A stretch of 64,000 nt of DNA, from assembly GCF_902459735.1 (NCBI RefSeq), contig NZ_CABPRV010000001.1:248001-312000 (forward strand), given 5' to 3'. Made by a program: the position numbers and the translations under genes. The DNA comes from Pandoraea capi. GTDB lineage: Bacteria > Pseudomonadota > Gammaproteobacteria > Burkholderiales > Burkholderiaceae. Below, piece after piece: positions 1 through 10,660 of the stretch; positions within the stretch are counted from its first letter, which is position 1; each line of letters begins with the position of its first letter. The notes under the pieces are model-generated. The model worked only from the letters and a program-made list of their open reading frames with translations. It made no database searches and was not told the DNA's origin.

Positions 1-664
1 TCACACGGCAGTCGAGCGGCGCGGGCTGATTCAGCGACGCAGCGAGCGCTTCGAGCTCGGCCCCGTCGAAACGCTTGGCCAGACGGTCGTACAACCACTC
101 CGGCAAGTTAGTGCGCACTCGCGGTGCAAGGCTGGCGGGGTCGATCTGACCAACGTGTTCGAGCCAGGCCGCTTCGTCCGGCGTCGCCACCAGTTCCACC
201 GACGCGATACCCCGCGTGAAGGCGAGACCGAGCAGCGCCAGACGGCGTTCCTGCGACCCCGTGCCGCTCACGGCGTGCTGACCGAATTCGAGCTTGCGGC
301 GCAGAATGGCGAATACCGTCTCCGCCAGCACACCGCGCTCCCGATGTCCGAGCTTGTCGTTGGCACGGAAGTAAGTGCTGACGAGCGTATCGGCCGGGCC
401 GGTGAACGTCAGAACGCTGCCGAGCAGTCGTTGCGTATGTTCGAAGAGTGCCGGCGGCAGACGCTCGCCGCGCATGCCGGTCCCGCCGACGACGGGCGGC
501 GCGTCCTGACGGCGATCGTTGCGCGAACGGTCGTAGCGATCCGGGCGGACATAGCCGCGATCATTGCCACCTTTGGAAGGATGACGGGCATCGGACGAAC
601 GGCCGCCGGAGCGGTGACTGGATTGATTGGCGCCATCGCGGCGCTGGGTCGGGCGGGTGCTCAT
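1..664 (-). CDS. RsmB/NOP-family rRNA cytosine methyltransferase, N-terminal part (runs off the left edge)
   Basis: About 221 codons are visible, reading leftwards from an ATG at 664; the C-terminal SAM-binding catalytic domain lies outside the window. The protein begins with a basic Arg/Ser/Asp-rich tail of about 65 residues. A helical region follows, then a stretch (LPEWLYDRL, then LNQPAPLDCRV) that resembles the junction leading into RsmB-type m5C methyltransferase domains. The start overlaps the purN stop in an ATGA, so the two genes are probably translationally coupled. The family assignment rests only on the N-terminal part; the modified base and the target RNA cannot be judged from here. 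Confidence 0.75.
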   Translation of the reverse strand, partial: MSTRPTQRRDGANQSSHRSGGRSSDARHPSKGGNDRGYVRPDRYDRSRNDRRQDAPPVVGGTGMRGERLPPALFEHTQRLLGSVLTFTGPADTLVSTYFRANDKLGHRERGVLAETVFAILRRKLEFGQHAVSGTGSQERRLALLGLAFTRGIASVELVATPDEAAWLEHVGQIDPASLAPRVRTNLPEWLYDRLAKRFDGAELEALAASLNQPAPLDCRV

Positions 665-1320
665 GCGTCCTCACCAAAAAGCCATTGCGAATCTTGCGAA
701 TCGGAAGTGCCGTCGGCACGCGGGGCGAGCGTCACGCGGCCATCGGCCACGACCAGACGATCTTCCACGAACCAGCGCACGGCGCGCGGGTAAATGATGT
801 GTTCGAGCGGCAGAATGCGCTCTGCCAGTGTCTCCGGCGTGTCGCCGTCGCGCACGGGTACGGCCGTTTGCAGCACGTACGGGCCGTGATCGAGCTCAGC
901 GGTCACGAAATGCACGGTGGCGCCGACGATCTTGCAGCCGGCTTCCAGCGCGCGGGCGTGCGTTTGCAGGCCCGGGAAAGCGGGCAGCAGCGACGGATGA
1001 ATGTTGATGAGCCGCCCGGCGTAGCGCTCGGTGAACGCCGGCGTGAGAATGCGCATGAACCCGGCGAGCACGACCAGATCGGGTTGATGACGGTCGATCT
1101 CGGCGGCGAGTTCGGCGTCGAACGCCTCGCGGGTCTTGCCGCGACTCGGCACGATGGCCGTGGCAATGCCGTTTTCCTGCGCGAACTCCAGGCCGTCGGC
1201 CTCGGGACGATTGGCGATGATGGCGGCCACGCGGGCCGGCCAGCCTTCTGCGGTACAGGCCCGGACGATGGCCTGCATGTTGCTGCCTCGTCCGGAAATC
1301 AGGATGACAATGTTCTTCAT
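661..1320 (-). CDS. purN: Phosphoribosylglycinamide formyltransferase (GART)
   Basis: 219 aa, the usual length. It transfers a formyl group from 10-formyl-THF to GAR, the third step of purine synthesis, in the cytosol. The phosphate-binding SGRGSN motif is at residues 9-14. The catalytic triad known from E. coli PurN is present at the same numbers: Asn106 and His108 in NIHPSLLP, and Asp144 in ELDHGP. The stop codon overlaps the start of the downstream methyltransferase gene. A Ser/Asp-rich C-terminal tail of about 15 residues is slightly longer than in enteric homologues. Confidence 0.97.
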   Translation of the reverse strand: MKNIVILISGRGSNMQAIVRACTAEGWPARVAAIIANRPEADGLEFAQENGIATAIVPSRGKTREAFDAELAAEIDRHQPDLVVLAGFMRILTPAFTERYAGRLINIHPSLLPAFPGLQTHARALEAGCKIVGATVHFVTAELDHGPYVLQTAVPVRDGDTPETLAERILPLEHIIYPRAVRWFVEDRLVVADGRVTLAPRADGTSDSQDSQWLFGEDA

Positions 1321-1538
1321 CGCCGGATTTTATCATTGGCGCGGCGCACCAGACAGCGCGATGCGCGCCGCGATGGCCCCGAAGCGTTTATAATTCAACG
1401 TTCTGCGGCGCCGCAATGTCGGATCGGCCGTCCTGCGCGGTCCGGGCCCTGCCCCGCCGTCACAGGCCGCCGGGCCTTCCCAGCCACGCCGCGCGGTTCA
1501 TCCCATATATCAACGTCCTGTACTGACGCTTCCTTATC

Positions 1539-2531
1539 GTGCGAGTCTTCCGGGGTCTACCCAACGCGCAAAGCAAAGCGCCCTGCGTGCTGACGATCGG
1601 CAATTTCGACGGCGTGCACCTGGGCCACCAGGCACTGCTCGCGCGCGTGCGCGCGGCGGCGGCTGCGCGCGGCTTGCCGGTGTGCGTGATGACGTTCGAG
1701 CCGCATCCTCGCGAATACTTCACCCCCGACCGTGCGCCCGCCCGTATCTCGAACCTGCGCGACAAGTTCGAAGCGCTGCGCGCACACGGCGTCGACCGTC
1801 TGGTGGTCGAGCACTTCAACGCGCATTTCGCCGGTCAGTCGCCCGAAGACTTCGTGCGCAACATCATTGTCGACGGCCTGCACACCCGCTGGCTGCTCGT
1901 CGGCGACGACTTCCGCTTCGGCGCCAAGCGCGCGGGCGATATCGAATACCTGCGCGACGCCGGCCGTCGCTTCGACTTCGTCGTCGAACAGATGCCGACC
2001 ATCGCGCACGACGGCGTGCGCATCTCCAGCTCGGAAGTGCGCGCCGCGCTCGCCGACGGCAACTTCGAGCGCGCGCATGCGCTGCTCGGCCGTCCGTACG
2101 CGATCACCGGCCACGTCGTGCACGGCATGAAACTGGGGCGCAAGCTCGGCTTCCCGACGCTCAATCTGCGCATCGCCCACAAGCATCCCGCCCTCACCGG
2201 CATTTTCGTCGTGCAGGTTCACGGCCTGGCGGACAAACCGCTGCCGGCCGTGGCGAGTCTCGGCCTGCGCCCGACCGTGGACGATTCCGGCCGCGTACTG
2301 CTCGAAGTCCATCTGCTCGATTTCTCGGGTGATTGCTACGGCAAGCTGGTGCGCGTGGAATTCCTGCAGAAGCTGCGGGACGAAGCGAAATTCGACGGAC
2401 TGGCCGAACTCGAAGCCGCCATCGCGCAGGACACGCGCGAGGCGCGCGCCTATTTCGCCCATGCGCTCGACGCCAACGGCCCGAGCGCACGACGCGACTT
2501 CGCCACCTCGGCCACCGACCGAATTAGTTGA
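1539..2531 (+). CDS. ribF: Bifunctional riboflavin kinase / FAD synthetase
   Basis: 330 aa, starting at a GTG. It makes FMN from riboflavin and then FAD. The N-terminal nucleotidyltransferase domain carries GNFDGVHLGH at 21-30 (the HxGH-type ATP site), and the C-terminal riboflavin kinase domain carries GRKLGFPTLNL. It is the first gene of a same-strand run ribF-ileS-lspA-coaBC, the order common in Burkholderiaceae and other proteobacteria. A TATAAT-like sequence at 1389-1394 lies in the upstream gap without a convincing -35. I see no FMN riboswitch in the 218-bp leader. Confidence 0.96.
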   Translation: MRVFRGLPNAQSKAPCVLTIGNFDGVHLGHQALLARVRAAAAARGLPVCVMTFEPHPREYFTPDRAPARISNLRDKFEALRAHGVDRLVVEHFNAHFAGQSPEDFVRNIIVDGLHTRWLLVGDDFRFGAKRAGDIEYLRDAGRRFDFVVEQMPTIAHDGVRISSSEVRAALADGNFERAHALLGRPYAITGHVVHGMKLGRKLGFPTLNLRIAHKHPALTGIFVVQVHGLADKPLPAVASLGLRPTVDDSGRVLLEVHLLDFSGDCYGKLVRVEFLQKLRDEAKFDGLAELEAAIAQDTREARAYFAHALDANGPSARRDFATSATDRIS

Positions 2532-2690
2532 TCTTCGCCCGCGTGCGCCGGCGCCCAGCGCCACGCGCGCGGCCCGCCGCCGTCTCTGGCACCCGCCCGG
2601 ACGTTGCACCGTCGGCCACGAAACAGGCCCGGCAACGTCACCGGCGCGAGCGCCCCACACCCGACATCCCAAATTCGAAGCGTTGCACCC

Positions 2691-5528
2691 ATGAGCGAAA
2701 AGAAAGCCCCGAGCAAATACCCCGTCAACCTGCTGGACACGCCGTTCCCGATGCGTGGCGACCTGCCCAAGCGCGAGCCGCTGTGGGTCAAGCAATGGCA
2801 GGAAAAGAAGATCTACGACAAGATCCGCCAGGCCAGCAAAGGCCGTCCGAAGTTCATCCTGCACGACGGCCCGCCGTATGCGAACGGTGACATCCACATC
2901 GGTCACGCGGTCAACAAGATCCTCAAGGACATGATCGTCAAGGCGCGCAGCCTCGCGGGCTTCGACGCCGCCTACGTGCCGGGCTGGGACTGCCACGGCA
3001 TGCCCATCGAAATCCAGATCGAAAAGCAGTTCGGCAAGCACCTGCCCGTGCGTGAAGTGCAGGAAAAGGCGCGCGCCTACGCCGCCGTGCAGATCGAGCG
3101 CCAGAAGGCGGACTTCGAGCGTCTGGGCGTGCTGGGCGACTGGGACAATCCGTACAAGACCATGAACTTCTCCAACGAAGCGGACGAGCTTCGCGCGCTG
3201 GCAAAGATTCTGGAGAACGGTTACGTGTATCGCGGTCTGAAGCCGGTGAACTGGTGCTTCGACTGCGGCTCGGCGCTGGCCGAAGCGGAAGTCGAGTATA
3301 AGGACAAGACCGATCTGGCCATCGACGTGGGCTTCGCCTTCGCGGAACCGGAGAAGGTCGCCAAGGCGTTCGGTCTGCCGAAGCTGCCGCGTGAAGACGG
3401 TTACATCGTCATCTGGACGACGACCCCCTGGACGATCCCGTCGAACCAGGCGCTCAACGTGCATCCGGAAGTTGAGTACGCCCTCGTCTCGACCGAACGC
3501 GGCCTGCTGATCCTCGCGACCGATCGCGTCGAAGACTGCCTGAAGACGTACGGCCTGCACGGCGAGATCGTCGCCCGCACGAAGGGCGAAGCGCTCTCGC
3601 TGATCCGCTTCCGTCACCCGCTCGCGAGCGCCGATGCCGGTTATGACCGCACGTCGCCCATCTACCTCGGCGACTATGTGACGACCGATACCGGTACCGG
3701 TATCGTGCACTCGGCGCCGGCCTACGGCGTGGAAGACTTCGTGTCGTGCAAGGCGCACGACATGCCGGACTCGGAAATCCGCATGCCGGTGCTCGGCGAC
3801 GGTCGCTATCAGGACAGCCTGCCGCTGTTCGGCGGTCAGTCGATCTGGGATGCCAACCCGCAGATCGTCGAAGCGCTGCGCGACGCGGGCTCGCTGTTCC
3901 ACTCGTTCAAGTACACGCACAGCTACATGCATTGCTGGCGTCACAAGTCCCCGATCATCTACCGCGCGACCAACCAGTGGTTCGCCGGTATGGATGTGAA
4001 GCCGGTCGACGGCGCGCCGGGCAACGGTCAGACGCTGCGCGAAATCGCGCTCGCCGGCATCGAAGCCACGGAGTTCTTCCCGTCGTGGGGCAAGCAGCGC
4101 CTGCACAACATGATCGCTCACCGCCCGGACTGGACGCTCTCGCGCCAGCGCCAATGGGGCGTGCCGATGGCGTTCTTCGTCCACAAGGAAACCGGCGCGC
4201 TGCACCCGCGCACGCCCGAGTTGATCGAAGCCGTGGCCAAGCGCGTGGAGCTTGAAGGCATCGAAGCGTGGCAGACGCTCGACCCGGTCGAACTGCTCGG
4301 CGACGAGGCCAAGGATTACGTAAAGAACCGCGACACGCTCGACGTGTGGTTCGACTCGGGCACCACGCACTGGCACGTGCTGCGCGGCTCGCACGCACAT
4401 GAGCTGGGCTTCCCGGCCGACCTGTATCTGGAAGGCTCGGACCAGCATCGCGGCTGGTTCCATTCGTCGCTGCTCACCGCTTCGATGCTCGACGGCCGTG
4501 CGCCCTACAAGGCGCTGCTCACGCACGGCTTCACCGTCGACGGTCAGGGCCGCAAGATGTCGAAGTCGGTCGGCAACACCATCGTGCCGCAGGAAGTCGC
4601 GGGCAAGCTGGGGGCTGAAATCATCCGTCTGTGGGTGGCATCGACCGACTACTCGGGCGAGTTATCGATCTCGGACGAAATTCTCAAGCGCGTGGTCGAA
4701 AGCTACCGTCGTATCCGCAACACGCTGCGCTTCCTGCTCGCGAACCTGGCCGATTACGACCATGCGAAGCACGCGATGCCCGCGGACCAGTGGCTGGAAA
4801 TCGACCGTTACGCGGTGGCGCTGGCGCAATCGCTGCAAACCGAAGTGCTCGGCCACTACGACCGTTACGAGTTCCACCCGGTCGTGTCCAAGCTCCAGAC
4901 GTTCTGCTCGGAAGATCTCGGCGGCTTCTACCTCGACATCCTGAAGGACCGTCTGTACACGAGCGCACCCGATGCGCCCGCACGTCGCGCCGCCCAGAAC
5001 GCGCTGTATCACATCACGCACGGTCTGCTGAAGGTCATGGCCCCGTTCCTGTCGTTCACGGCGGAAGAGGCGTGGCAGGTGTTCCAGCCGGGCAACGACA
5101 CGATTTTCACGCAGACGTACTACGCTTACCCGGAAGTGGCGGAAGGCACGCGTCTGCTCGAGAAGTGGCACCTGTTGCGCACGGTGCGCGGCGACGTCAC
5201 GAAGGCGCTCGAAGAAGCCCGCGCCGCCGAGCAGATCGGTTCGTCGTTGCAGGCGGAAGTGGACGTGCGCGTCTCGGGCCGCAAGTACGACGTGCTGGCC
5301 AGCCTCGGCGACGATCTGCGCTTCGTGCTGATCACCTCGGCCGCCAAGGTCACGCAAGTCGCTTCGGAAGCGGAGGAAGGCGTGGTGGTGACGCCGTCGA
5401 CGCATCAGAAGTGCGAGCGCTGCTGGCACTATCGTGAGGACGTGGGCGCAGACGCCGCTCACCCGACCCTTTGCGGACGTTGCGTGTCGAACCTCTTCGG
5501 CAGCGGCGAACACCGGAGCGCGGCATAA
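2691..5528 (+). CDS. ileS: Isoleucyl-tRNA synthetase
   Basis: 945 aa class I synthetase charging tRNA-Ile. HIGH is at residues 69-72 and KMSKS at about 622-626. A C-terminal zinc finger (CERCWH, then CGRC) marks the typical bacterial form. The reading frame is open further upstream, but ATG 2691 gives the normal MSEKK-type N-terminus. The stop codon overlaps the lspA start by one base (TAATG), so translation of the two is probably coupled. 160 bp separate it from ribF, with no terminator seen. Confidence 0.98.
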   Translation: MSEKKAPSKYPVNLLDTPFPMRGDLPKREPLWVKQWQEKKIYDKIRQASKGRPKFILHDGPPYANGDIHIGHAVNKILKDMIVKARSLAGFDAAYVPGWDCHGMPIEIQIEKQFGKHLPVREVQEKARAYAAVQIERQKADFERLGVLGDWDNPYKTMNFSNEADELRALAKILENGYVYRGLKPVNWCFDCGSALAEAEVEYKDKTDLAIDVGFAFAEPEKVAKAFGLPKLPREDGYIVIWTTTPWTIPSNQALNVHPEVEYALVSTERGLLILATDRVEDCLKTYGLHGEIVARTKGEALSLIRFRHPLASADAGYDRTSPIYLGDYVTTDTGTGIVHSAPAYGVEDFVSCKAHDMPDSEIRMPVLGDGRYQDSLPLFGGQSIWDANPQIVEALRDAGSLFHSFKYTHSYMHCWRHKSPIIYRATNQWFAGMDVKPVDGAPGNGQTLREIALAGIEATEFFPSWGKQRLHNMIAHRPDWTLSRQRQWGVPMAFFVHKETGALHPRTPELIEAVAKRVELEGIEAWQTLDPVELLGDEAKDYVKNRDTLDVWFDSGTTHWHVLRGSHAHELGFPADLYLEGSDQHRGWFHSSLLTASMLDGRAPYKALLTHGFTVDGQGRKMSKSVGNTIVPQEVAGKLGAEIIRLWVASTDYSGELSISDEILKRVVESYRRIRNTLRFLLANLADYDHAKHAMPADQWLEIDRYAVALAQSLQTEVLGHYDRYEFHPVVSKLQTFCSEDLGGFYLDILKDRLYTSAPDAPARRAAQNALYHITHGLLKVMAPFLSFTAEEAWQVFQPGNDTIFTQTYYAYPEVAEGTRLLEKWHLLRTVRGDVTKALEEARAAEQIGSSLQAEVDVRVSGRKYDVLASLGDDLRFVLITSAAKVTQVASEAEEGVVVTPSTHQKCERCWHYREDVGADAAHPTLCGRCVSNLFGSGEHRSAA

Positions 5529-6079
5529 TGGCAAGCAAAGCAGGTGCACGTACGAGTGCAAAGCGTAGCGGATCGGGATCGGGCGGCAGCGCCCGCAGCG
5601 GCGCCACCTTCGGGCTGGCACCGTGGCTGGGGATCGCGGTCATTGCGATCCTGCTCGATCAGGTGACCAAGCTCACGATTCTGAAAACGTTCCAGTACGG
5701 CGAATTCCGCCCGCTGACTTCGTTCTTCAATCTCGTGCTGGTGTACAACAAGGGCGCGGCGTTCAACTTCCTCGCCTCGGCCGGTGGCTGGCAGCGCTGG
5801 TTCTTCACGCTGCTCGGCGTAGTGGCGGCAACGGTCATCATCCTGCTGCTCAAGCGTCACAACGGCCAGAAGATGTTCTGCCTGTCGCTGTCGCTGATTC
5901 TCGGCGGCGCGCTGGGCAACGTGATCGATCGCGTGATCTACGGGCATGTGATCGACTTTCTGGACTTTCACGTCGGCGGCTGGCACTGGCCGGCGTTCAA
6001 CGTGGCCGACTCGGCCATTTGCGTGGGCGCGGTGCTGCTGGTGATCGACGAGTTGCGACGCGTGCGGCGCGGCAAATAG
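5528..6079 (+). CDS. lspA: Lipoprotein signal peptidase (signal peptidase II)
   Basis: 183 aa inner-membrane aspartyl protease that removes signal peptides from prolipoproteins after diacylglyceryl attachment. Four hydrophobic segments are visible. The two catalytic aspartates sit in the conserved GNVIDR and FNVADS motifs. A basic Ala/Ser/Gly-rich N-terminus of about 33 residues precedes the first membrane segment, longer than in E. coli. Pairing with ileS is standard in proteobacteria. The ATG overlaps the ileS stop by one base. Confidence 0.97.
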   Translation: MASKAGARTSAKRSGSGSGGSARSGATFGLAPWLGIAVIAILLDQVTKLTILKTFQYGEFRPLTSFFNLVLVYNKGAAFNFLASAGGWQRWFFTLLGVVAATVIILLLKRHNGQKMFCLSLSLILGGALGNVIDRVIYGHVIDFLDFHVGGWHWPAFNVADSAICVGAVLLVIDELRRVRRGK

Positions 6080-6198
6080 CGCCGGCAGGCGTGGCGCGAA
6101 CGCTCGCACGGCGTTGTCCGTGCGGCGGATCGGCAAGCAGCAAATACCGTCGCGGCGCCCTGGAGGCGCCGCGCGGCACTTTGGAGGAGGCATTTGTT

Positions 6199-7413
6199 AT
6201 GGAACGCGGTGAACTCGCTGGCAAGACCATCGTTCTTGGCCTGACAGGCGGTATCGCCTGCTACAAGTCTGCGGAACTCACGCGGCTGTTCATCAAGGCC
6301 GGGGCGACGGTGCAGGTCGTGATGACCGAAGCCGCCACGCAATTCATCACCCCGCTCACGATGCAGGCGCTCTCGGGGCGTCCCGTCTTCACCAGTCAGT
6401 GGGACAACCGCATCGACAACAACATGGCGCACATCGACCTCTCCCGCGAGGCCGACGCCATCGTCATCGCACCCGCCTCCACTGACTTCCTCGCGAAGCT
6501 CGCCCACGGCATGGCAGACGACCTCCTCTCCACGCTGTGCGTGGCGCGCGACTGTCCGCTGCTGGTCGCCCCGGCGATGAACCGTCAGATGTGGGCCAAT
6601 CCGGCCACGCAACGCAACGCCGCCACCCTGCGTGGCGACGGCGTCACGATCCTCGGTCCGGGCAGCGGCGATCAGGCCTGCGGCGAGATCGGCGACGGTC
6701 GCATGCTCGAACCGGAAGACCTCTATGAAGCCATTGCCGGGTTCTTCCAGTCGAAGCGTCTGGCGGGACGCCGCGTGCTGATCACGGCCGGGCCGACCTT
6801 CGAGCCGATCGATCCGGTGCGCGGCCTGACCAACCTGTCGAGCGGAAAGATGGGCTTTGCGCTTGCGCGCGCCGCCGCGCAAGCCGGTGCCGACGTGCAC
6901 CTCGTCGCTGGGCCGACGTCGCTCGCCACGCCTTACGGCGTGATCCGCAGCAACGTGCAGACCGCGCAGCAGATGTACGACGCCGTGATGGCCAACGTCG
7001 CGCAAAACGACATCTTCATCGCGGTCGCCGCCGTGGCGGACTGGCGCGTGCGCGACGTGGCCCGCGACAAGATCAAGAAGACGGGCGACGCCGACGTGCC
7101 GACGCTCGAATTCGTCCAGAATCCCGACATTCTCGCCGCGGTGGCACAGTTGCCGACTCCGCCGTACTGCGTGGGCTTCGCCGCCGAATCGGGCGATCTC
7201 GAAAAGCACGGCGCGCAAAAACGTCAGCGCAAACAGGTGCCGCTGCTCGTGGGCAATCTCGGCCCGGCCACGTTCGGACAGGACGACAACGAAGTCATTC
7301 TGTTCGACGAGACGGGGCAGAAGCGCTTGCCGCGCGCCGACAAGCAGTCGCTCGCCCGCAGCCTGATCGTCGAAATCGCCGCACGGCTACCGGCTCGTCG
7401 GCCGACACGATAG
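6199..7413 (+). CDS. coaBC: Bifunctional phosphopantothenoylcysteine decarboxylase / phosphopantothenate-cysteine ligase
   Basis: 404 aa enzyme of coenzyme A synthesis. The N-terminal CoaC flavoprotein half has GGIACYKS and the catalytic-His region NMAHIDLSR. The C-terminal CoaB ligase half has [12 protein letters not shown] and SSGKMGFA. Start ATG 6199 follows a strong ribosome-binding site, GGAGGAGG (6183-6190). The gene is last in the ribF-ileS-lspA-coaBC run; a 119-bp gap separates it from lspA. Confidence 0.97.
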   Translation: MERGELAGKTIVLGLTGGIACYKSAELTRLFIKAGATVQVVMTEAATQFITPLTMQALSGRPVFTSQWDNRIDNNMAHIDLSREADAIVIAPASTDFLAKLAHGMADDLLSTLCVARDCPLLVAPAMNRQMWANPATQRNAATLRGDGVTILGPGSGDQACGEIGDGRMLEPEDLYEAIAGFFQSKRLAGRRVLITAGPTFEPIDPVRGLTNLSSGKMGFALARAAAQAGADVHLVAGPTSLATPYGVIRSNVQTAQQMYDAVMANVAQNDIFIAVAAVADWRVRDVARDKIKKTGDADVPTLEFVQNPDILAAVAQLPTPPYCVGFAAESGDLEKHGAQKRQRKQVPLLVGNLGPATFGQDDNEVILFDETGQKRLPRADKQSLARSLIVEIAARLPARRPTR

Positions 7414-7722
7414 TTCGGCGGCAGGCTTGCCGGTCGCGCCGGGGGCGACGCGGCACCTGCGCCGCTTAGCACCGCTTAGTGCCGCCTGGCCTCGCTTGGC
7501 AGCGAGCGTTAGTTAGCCAGGGGTGGCAGCAAAGCACAGCGGGATGCGGTGCAGCGCGACCTGCGCCACCGCCAATACCCCTACCGTCAGTCCGTCTGTC
7601 ATTGTCGTTGTCCGGCGACACTGACAGACTGGCGGGGATCTGCGGCAAGGCACACCCGGTGCCAGCCCCCTGCCGCCACCGGTATTCCGGCCTTCGGGCC
7701 AACGCACACGATAACAATCAAG
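7414..7722. other. 309-bp gap with a long hairpin upstream of the MFS gene
   Basis: No credible gene. A strong inverted repeat lies at 7594-7629: GTCTGTCA and TGACAGAC arms of 8 bp, then one mismatch and a further 5 bp (TGTCG/CGACA) around an 8-nt loop. There is no T-run after it in either direction, so it does not look like an intrinsic terminator. It lies about 95 bp before the MFS start codon. Confidence 0.5.
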
Positions 7723-8943
7723 ATGACACAACCTCCTTCCGCCGCGCGCCCAGACGTCAGTGTCTACGGCACACTGAGCATGCTCGCTGCGATCATGTTC
7801 TTCGGCTTCATGACGATCGGCATGCCGTTGCCCGTGCTGCCGGTGTACGTTCATGAAACGCTCGGCTTCGGCTCGTTCGTCGTGGGCGTGACGATCGGCA
7901 TTCAGTCGGTCGTCACCCTGCTGCTGCGCTCCTACGCAGGACGCACCGTCGACACCCGTGGCCCGCGTCACGCGGTGCTCACCGGCCTGTGCGGCTGCGC
8001 GGCCGCGGGCATCCTGTATCTCGTCGCGTCGATCATGCCGAGCCCCTCGCTCGCGCTCGGCGTGCTCCTCGCCGGACGTGTCGTCCTCGGCTTCGGCGAA
8101 AGCCTGCTGCTCACGGGCGGCATGTCGTGGGGCATCGGCCTGCTCGGTGCGGCGCACGCCAGCAAGGCCATTTCCTGGCAAGGCGTGTCGATGTACACCG
8201 CGCTGGCCGTCGGCGCGCCGTTCGGCGCCTACCTGCTGCAAGCGGCGGGCTTCACCATCGTTTCACTCGTCAACATCGGCCTGCCCGCCATCGCGTTCGC
8301 CATTGCCCTGCGACTGCCGGCGGCGGTCCCCGTGGGCGGCACGCGGCTGTCGTTCTTCAAGGTGGTCGGTCTGGTCTGGCGCCCCGGCCTGGCAATGACG
8401 CTGGGCAGCATCGGCTACGCCGTGATCGCCGCCTTCATTACGCTGTTCTATGCCAGCCACGGGTGGTCGGGTGCGGCATTCGCGCTCACGCTCTATAGCG
8501 GCACGTTCATCGCGATGCGCGTGCTGATGTCGCATGCCGTCGACCGCTTCGGCGGACGCCGCGTCGCGATGAGCTCGCTCGTCTTCAGCGCCATTGGTCA
8601 GTTTCTGCTGTGGGGCGCCGTCAATCCGCACATGGCGTTGGCGGGGGCGGGCCTCACGGGTCTCGGCTTCGCACTGGTGTTCCCGGCGCTCGGCGTGGAA
8701 GCGCTGCGTCAGGTGCCGCCACAGAATCGCGGCGCGGCGCTCGCGGCCTACTCGGCGTTCTTCGATCTGGCGCTCGGCCTGATCGGGCCAATGGCCGGGC
8801 TGGTCGCGAATTTCTTCGGCTATGCCTCGATTTTCCTTTGCGGTGCCATCGGCGGCATCGTTGCGATTCTGATGATTGCGCGCCTGCCGCATGCAGGCCC
8901 CGGCACGCCGCCGGCGGATGCGTCCGCCCACAGCGGTCACTGA
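7723..8943 (+). CDS. MFS transporter of the YfcJ/YhhS type
   Basis: 406 aa with about 12 hydrophobic segments, so an inner-membrane secondary transporter. The sequence follows E. coli YfcJ/YhhS (the UPF0226 arabinose-efflux-like group) over much of its length. Shared stretches are RSYAGRTVDTRG in loop 2-3, GFGESLLLTGGMSWG, and FPALGVEALRQVP with GAALAAYSAFFDLALG towards the C-terminus. The natural substrate is unknown. ATG 7723 was chosen because the membrane domain begins soon after it. The gene is not visibly coupled to its neighbours. Confidence 0.85.
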   Translation: MTQPPSAARPDVSVYGTLSMLAAIMFFGFMTIGMPLPVLPVYVHETLGFGSFVVGVTIGIQSVVTLLLRSYAGRTVDTRGPRHAVLTGLCGCAAAGILYLVASIMPSPSLALGVLLAGRVVLGFGESLLLTGGMSWGIGLLGAAHASKAISWQGVSMYTALAVGAPFGAYLLQAAGFTIVSLVNIGLPAIAFAIALRLPAAVPVGGTRLSFFKVVGLVWRPGLAMTLGSIGYAVIAAFITLFYASHGWSGAAFALTLYSGTFIAMRVLMSHAVDRFGGRRVAMSSLVFSAIGQFLLWGAVNPHMALAGAGLTGLGFALVFPALGVEALRQVPPQNRGAALAAYSAFFDLALGLIGPMAGLVANFFGYASIFLCGAIGGIVAILMIARLPHAGPGTPPADASAHSGH

Positions 8944-9012
8944 CCGGTACGACGATGCACGTCGATGACGCTGAACCGCCGGGTTCGGTCATCGGCGATG
9001 GAGCCTAGACCC

Positions 9013-10068
9013 ATGGATCAACCTAAGAACCCCACTACCGATCACGCCCGACAGCGCATCAAGCTGTCGGTGCTCGACCAGACGCCCGTCATTCACGGCC
9101 ATAGCGTGGCAGACGCCATCGCCGCCACGGTCGAACTGGCACAGGCAGCAGACGACCTCGGCTACACGCGCTACTGGTGCGCTGAGCACCACGGGCTGCG
9201 CGGCGTCGCCAACCCTGCGCCGGAGGTCATGATCGCGCGGCTGGCGAGCGTGACGAAGCGTCTGCGCGTCGGCTCGGGCGGCGTGATGCTGCCGTACTAC
9301 AGTCCGTTCAAGCTGGCCGAGCAATTTCTGATGCTCGAAGCGCTGTTTCCGAATCGGATCGACCTCGGCGTCGGCCGCGCACCCGGGGGCGACATGCGCA
9401 CCGCGCGCGCCGTCGCGAAAGGCCCGTACGATGCGGGCGAGCACTTCCCTCAGCAGGTCGCCGAGCTGGCGGGCCTGTTCGGCGACACACTGGCCGACGA
9501 CCATCCGTATCGCGGCGTGCTGCTGCAACCCGCAGTGCCGACGCGCCCCGAGTTGTGGGTGCTGGGATCCAGCGAATTCGGCGGACTGCTCGCGGCACAA
9601 CTCGGTCTGCGGTATTGCTTCGCGCATTTCATCAATGCGCACTACGGGCACCGGGTCACGCAGGCCTATCGCGAACGTTTCACGCCGGGGCAGATGGACA
9701 AGCCTTACTGCGCCGTGGCGCTGTTCGTCATTTGCGCTGATACCGACGCCGAGGCCGAAGCGCTGGAGGCGGGCGTGGACTTGCGTCGCGTGCAGATGGC
9801 GTATGGCATGAACGAACCGATTCCCAGCCTCGAACAAGGCGCGCAGGCCAGGCCGCAATATCGGGATCGGGAACTGTCCGTGATCGCGCGGGAGAAGCCG
9901 CGTAGTATCATCGGCACCCCGGAGCGCGTGACCGAACGCGTGCAGGAGCTGCAAGCGCAGTTCGAAGCCGACGAAATCATCGTGCTGACGGTCGCCGGCA
10001 GCTATCGCGCCCGTCTGCGGTCTCACGAGTTACTCGCGCAAGCATTTTCGCTACGCGCCGAAGACTGA
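9013..10068 (+). CDS. LLM-class (luciferase-like) flavin-dependent oxidoreductase
   Basis: 351 aa, a bacterial-luciferase-like TIM-barrel protein, closest in pattern to the YhbW/MsnO8-type group. Visible landmarks are LSVLDQTPV near the N-terminus, [36 protein letters not shown] and a C-terminal [10 protein letters not shown]. It probably uses FMNH2; the substrate is unknown. ATG 9013 gives a normal N-terminus; an in-frame ATG at 8998 is the alternative. It lies 69 bp after the MFS gene on the same strand, so the two may be co-transcribed. Confidence 0.88.
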   Translation: MDQPKNPTTDHARQRIKLSVLDQTPVIHGHSVADAIAATVELAQAADDLGYTRYWCAEHHGLRGVANPAPEVMIARLASVTKRLRVGSGGVMLPYYSPFKLAEQFLMLEALFPNRIDLGVGRAPGGDMRTARAVAKGPYDAGEHFPQQVAELAGLFGDTLADDHPYRGVLLQPAVPTRPELWVLGSSEFGGLLAAQLGLRYCFAHFINAHYGHRVTQAYRERFTPGQMDKPYCAVALFVICADTDAEAEALEAGVDLRRVQMAYGMNEPIPSLEQGAQARPQYRDRELSVIAREKPRSIIGTPERVTERVQELQAQFEADEIIVLTVAGSYRARLRSHELLAQAFSLRAED

Positions 10069-10129
10069 TCGTCCTCGGCTCAGCCATACGCCAACCGGAT
10101 CCTTTGCCCTAATTCAACGCCATCACGCC

Positions 10130-10576
10130 ATGAAACTCGACGTCAAGATTCTCGACGAACGCCTGCGCTCGCAACTCCCCGCCTACGCCACGCCGGGTAG
10201 CGCCGGGCTCGACCTGCGCGCCTGCCTCGATGCGCCGATGACCATCGCCCCGGGCCAGACCGTGCTCGTGCCGACGGGTCTGGCCATGCATCTCGCCGAT
10301 CCGGGCTACGCCGCGCTGATCCTGCCGCGCTCGGGGCTCGGTCACAAGCACGGCATCGTGCTGGGCAATCTCGTCGGCCTGATCGACTCGGACTATCAGG
10401 GCCAGTTGATGGTGTCGACGTGGAATCGTGGCAACGAGCCGTTCGTGCTGAACCCGTTCGAGCGTCTCGCACAGTTGGTGATCGTGCCGGTCGTGCAAGC
10501 CGAGTTCAACCTCGTCGACGAATTCCCTGAAAGCGATCGTGGGGCCGGCGGCTTCGGCAGCACGGGCAAGCACTAA
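10130..10576 (+). CDS. dut: Deoxyuridine 5'-triphosphate nucleotidohydrolase (dUTPase)
   Basis: 148 aa trimeric dUTPase that hydrolyses dUTP to dUMP and keeps uracil out of DNA. The five conserved motifs are visible: [40 protein letters not shown] and the C-terminal arm [10 protein letters not shown] that closes over the active site. It ends 25 bp before a bidirectional terminator shared with clpA on the opposite strand. Confidence 0.97.
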   Translation: MKLDVKILDERLRSQLPAYATPGSAGLDLRACLDAPMTIAPGQTVLVPTGLAMHLADPGYAALILPRSGLGHKHGIVLGNLVGLIDSDYQGQLMVSTWNRGNEPFVLNPFERLAQLVIVPVVQAEFNLVDEFPESDRGAGGFGSTGKH

Positions 10577-10601
10577 GCGCGTAGCTCACCGCAACGCCAT
10601 G

Positions 10602-10632
10602 AAAAAAGCGCCGCAATTGCGGCGCTTTTTTT
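10602..10632. terminator. Bidirectional intrinsic terminator between dut and clpA
   Basis: An A-run, a perfect palindrome (GCGCCGCAA at 10608-10616 and TTGCGGCGC at 10617-10625) and a T-run (10626-10632). The symmetry lets it serve dut on the plus strand and clpA on the minus strand. Confidence 0.9.
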
Positions 10633-10660
10633 GTCTGCCCGATGGCAGGCGAACCGTCGA

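Noticed and set aside
1403-1414. TGCGGCGCCGCA palindrome before ribF as a regulatory site
   Set aside because: Short GC palindromes of this kind are frequent in such a genome and nothing else supports it.
1557-4526. 989-codon open frame on the minus strand opposite ribF and ileS
   Set aside because: The plus-strand frames are clear RibF and IleRS with all motifs. The minus frame is an Arg/Val/His/Gly-rich by-product of high GC with no domain.
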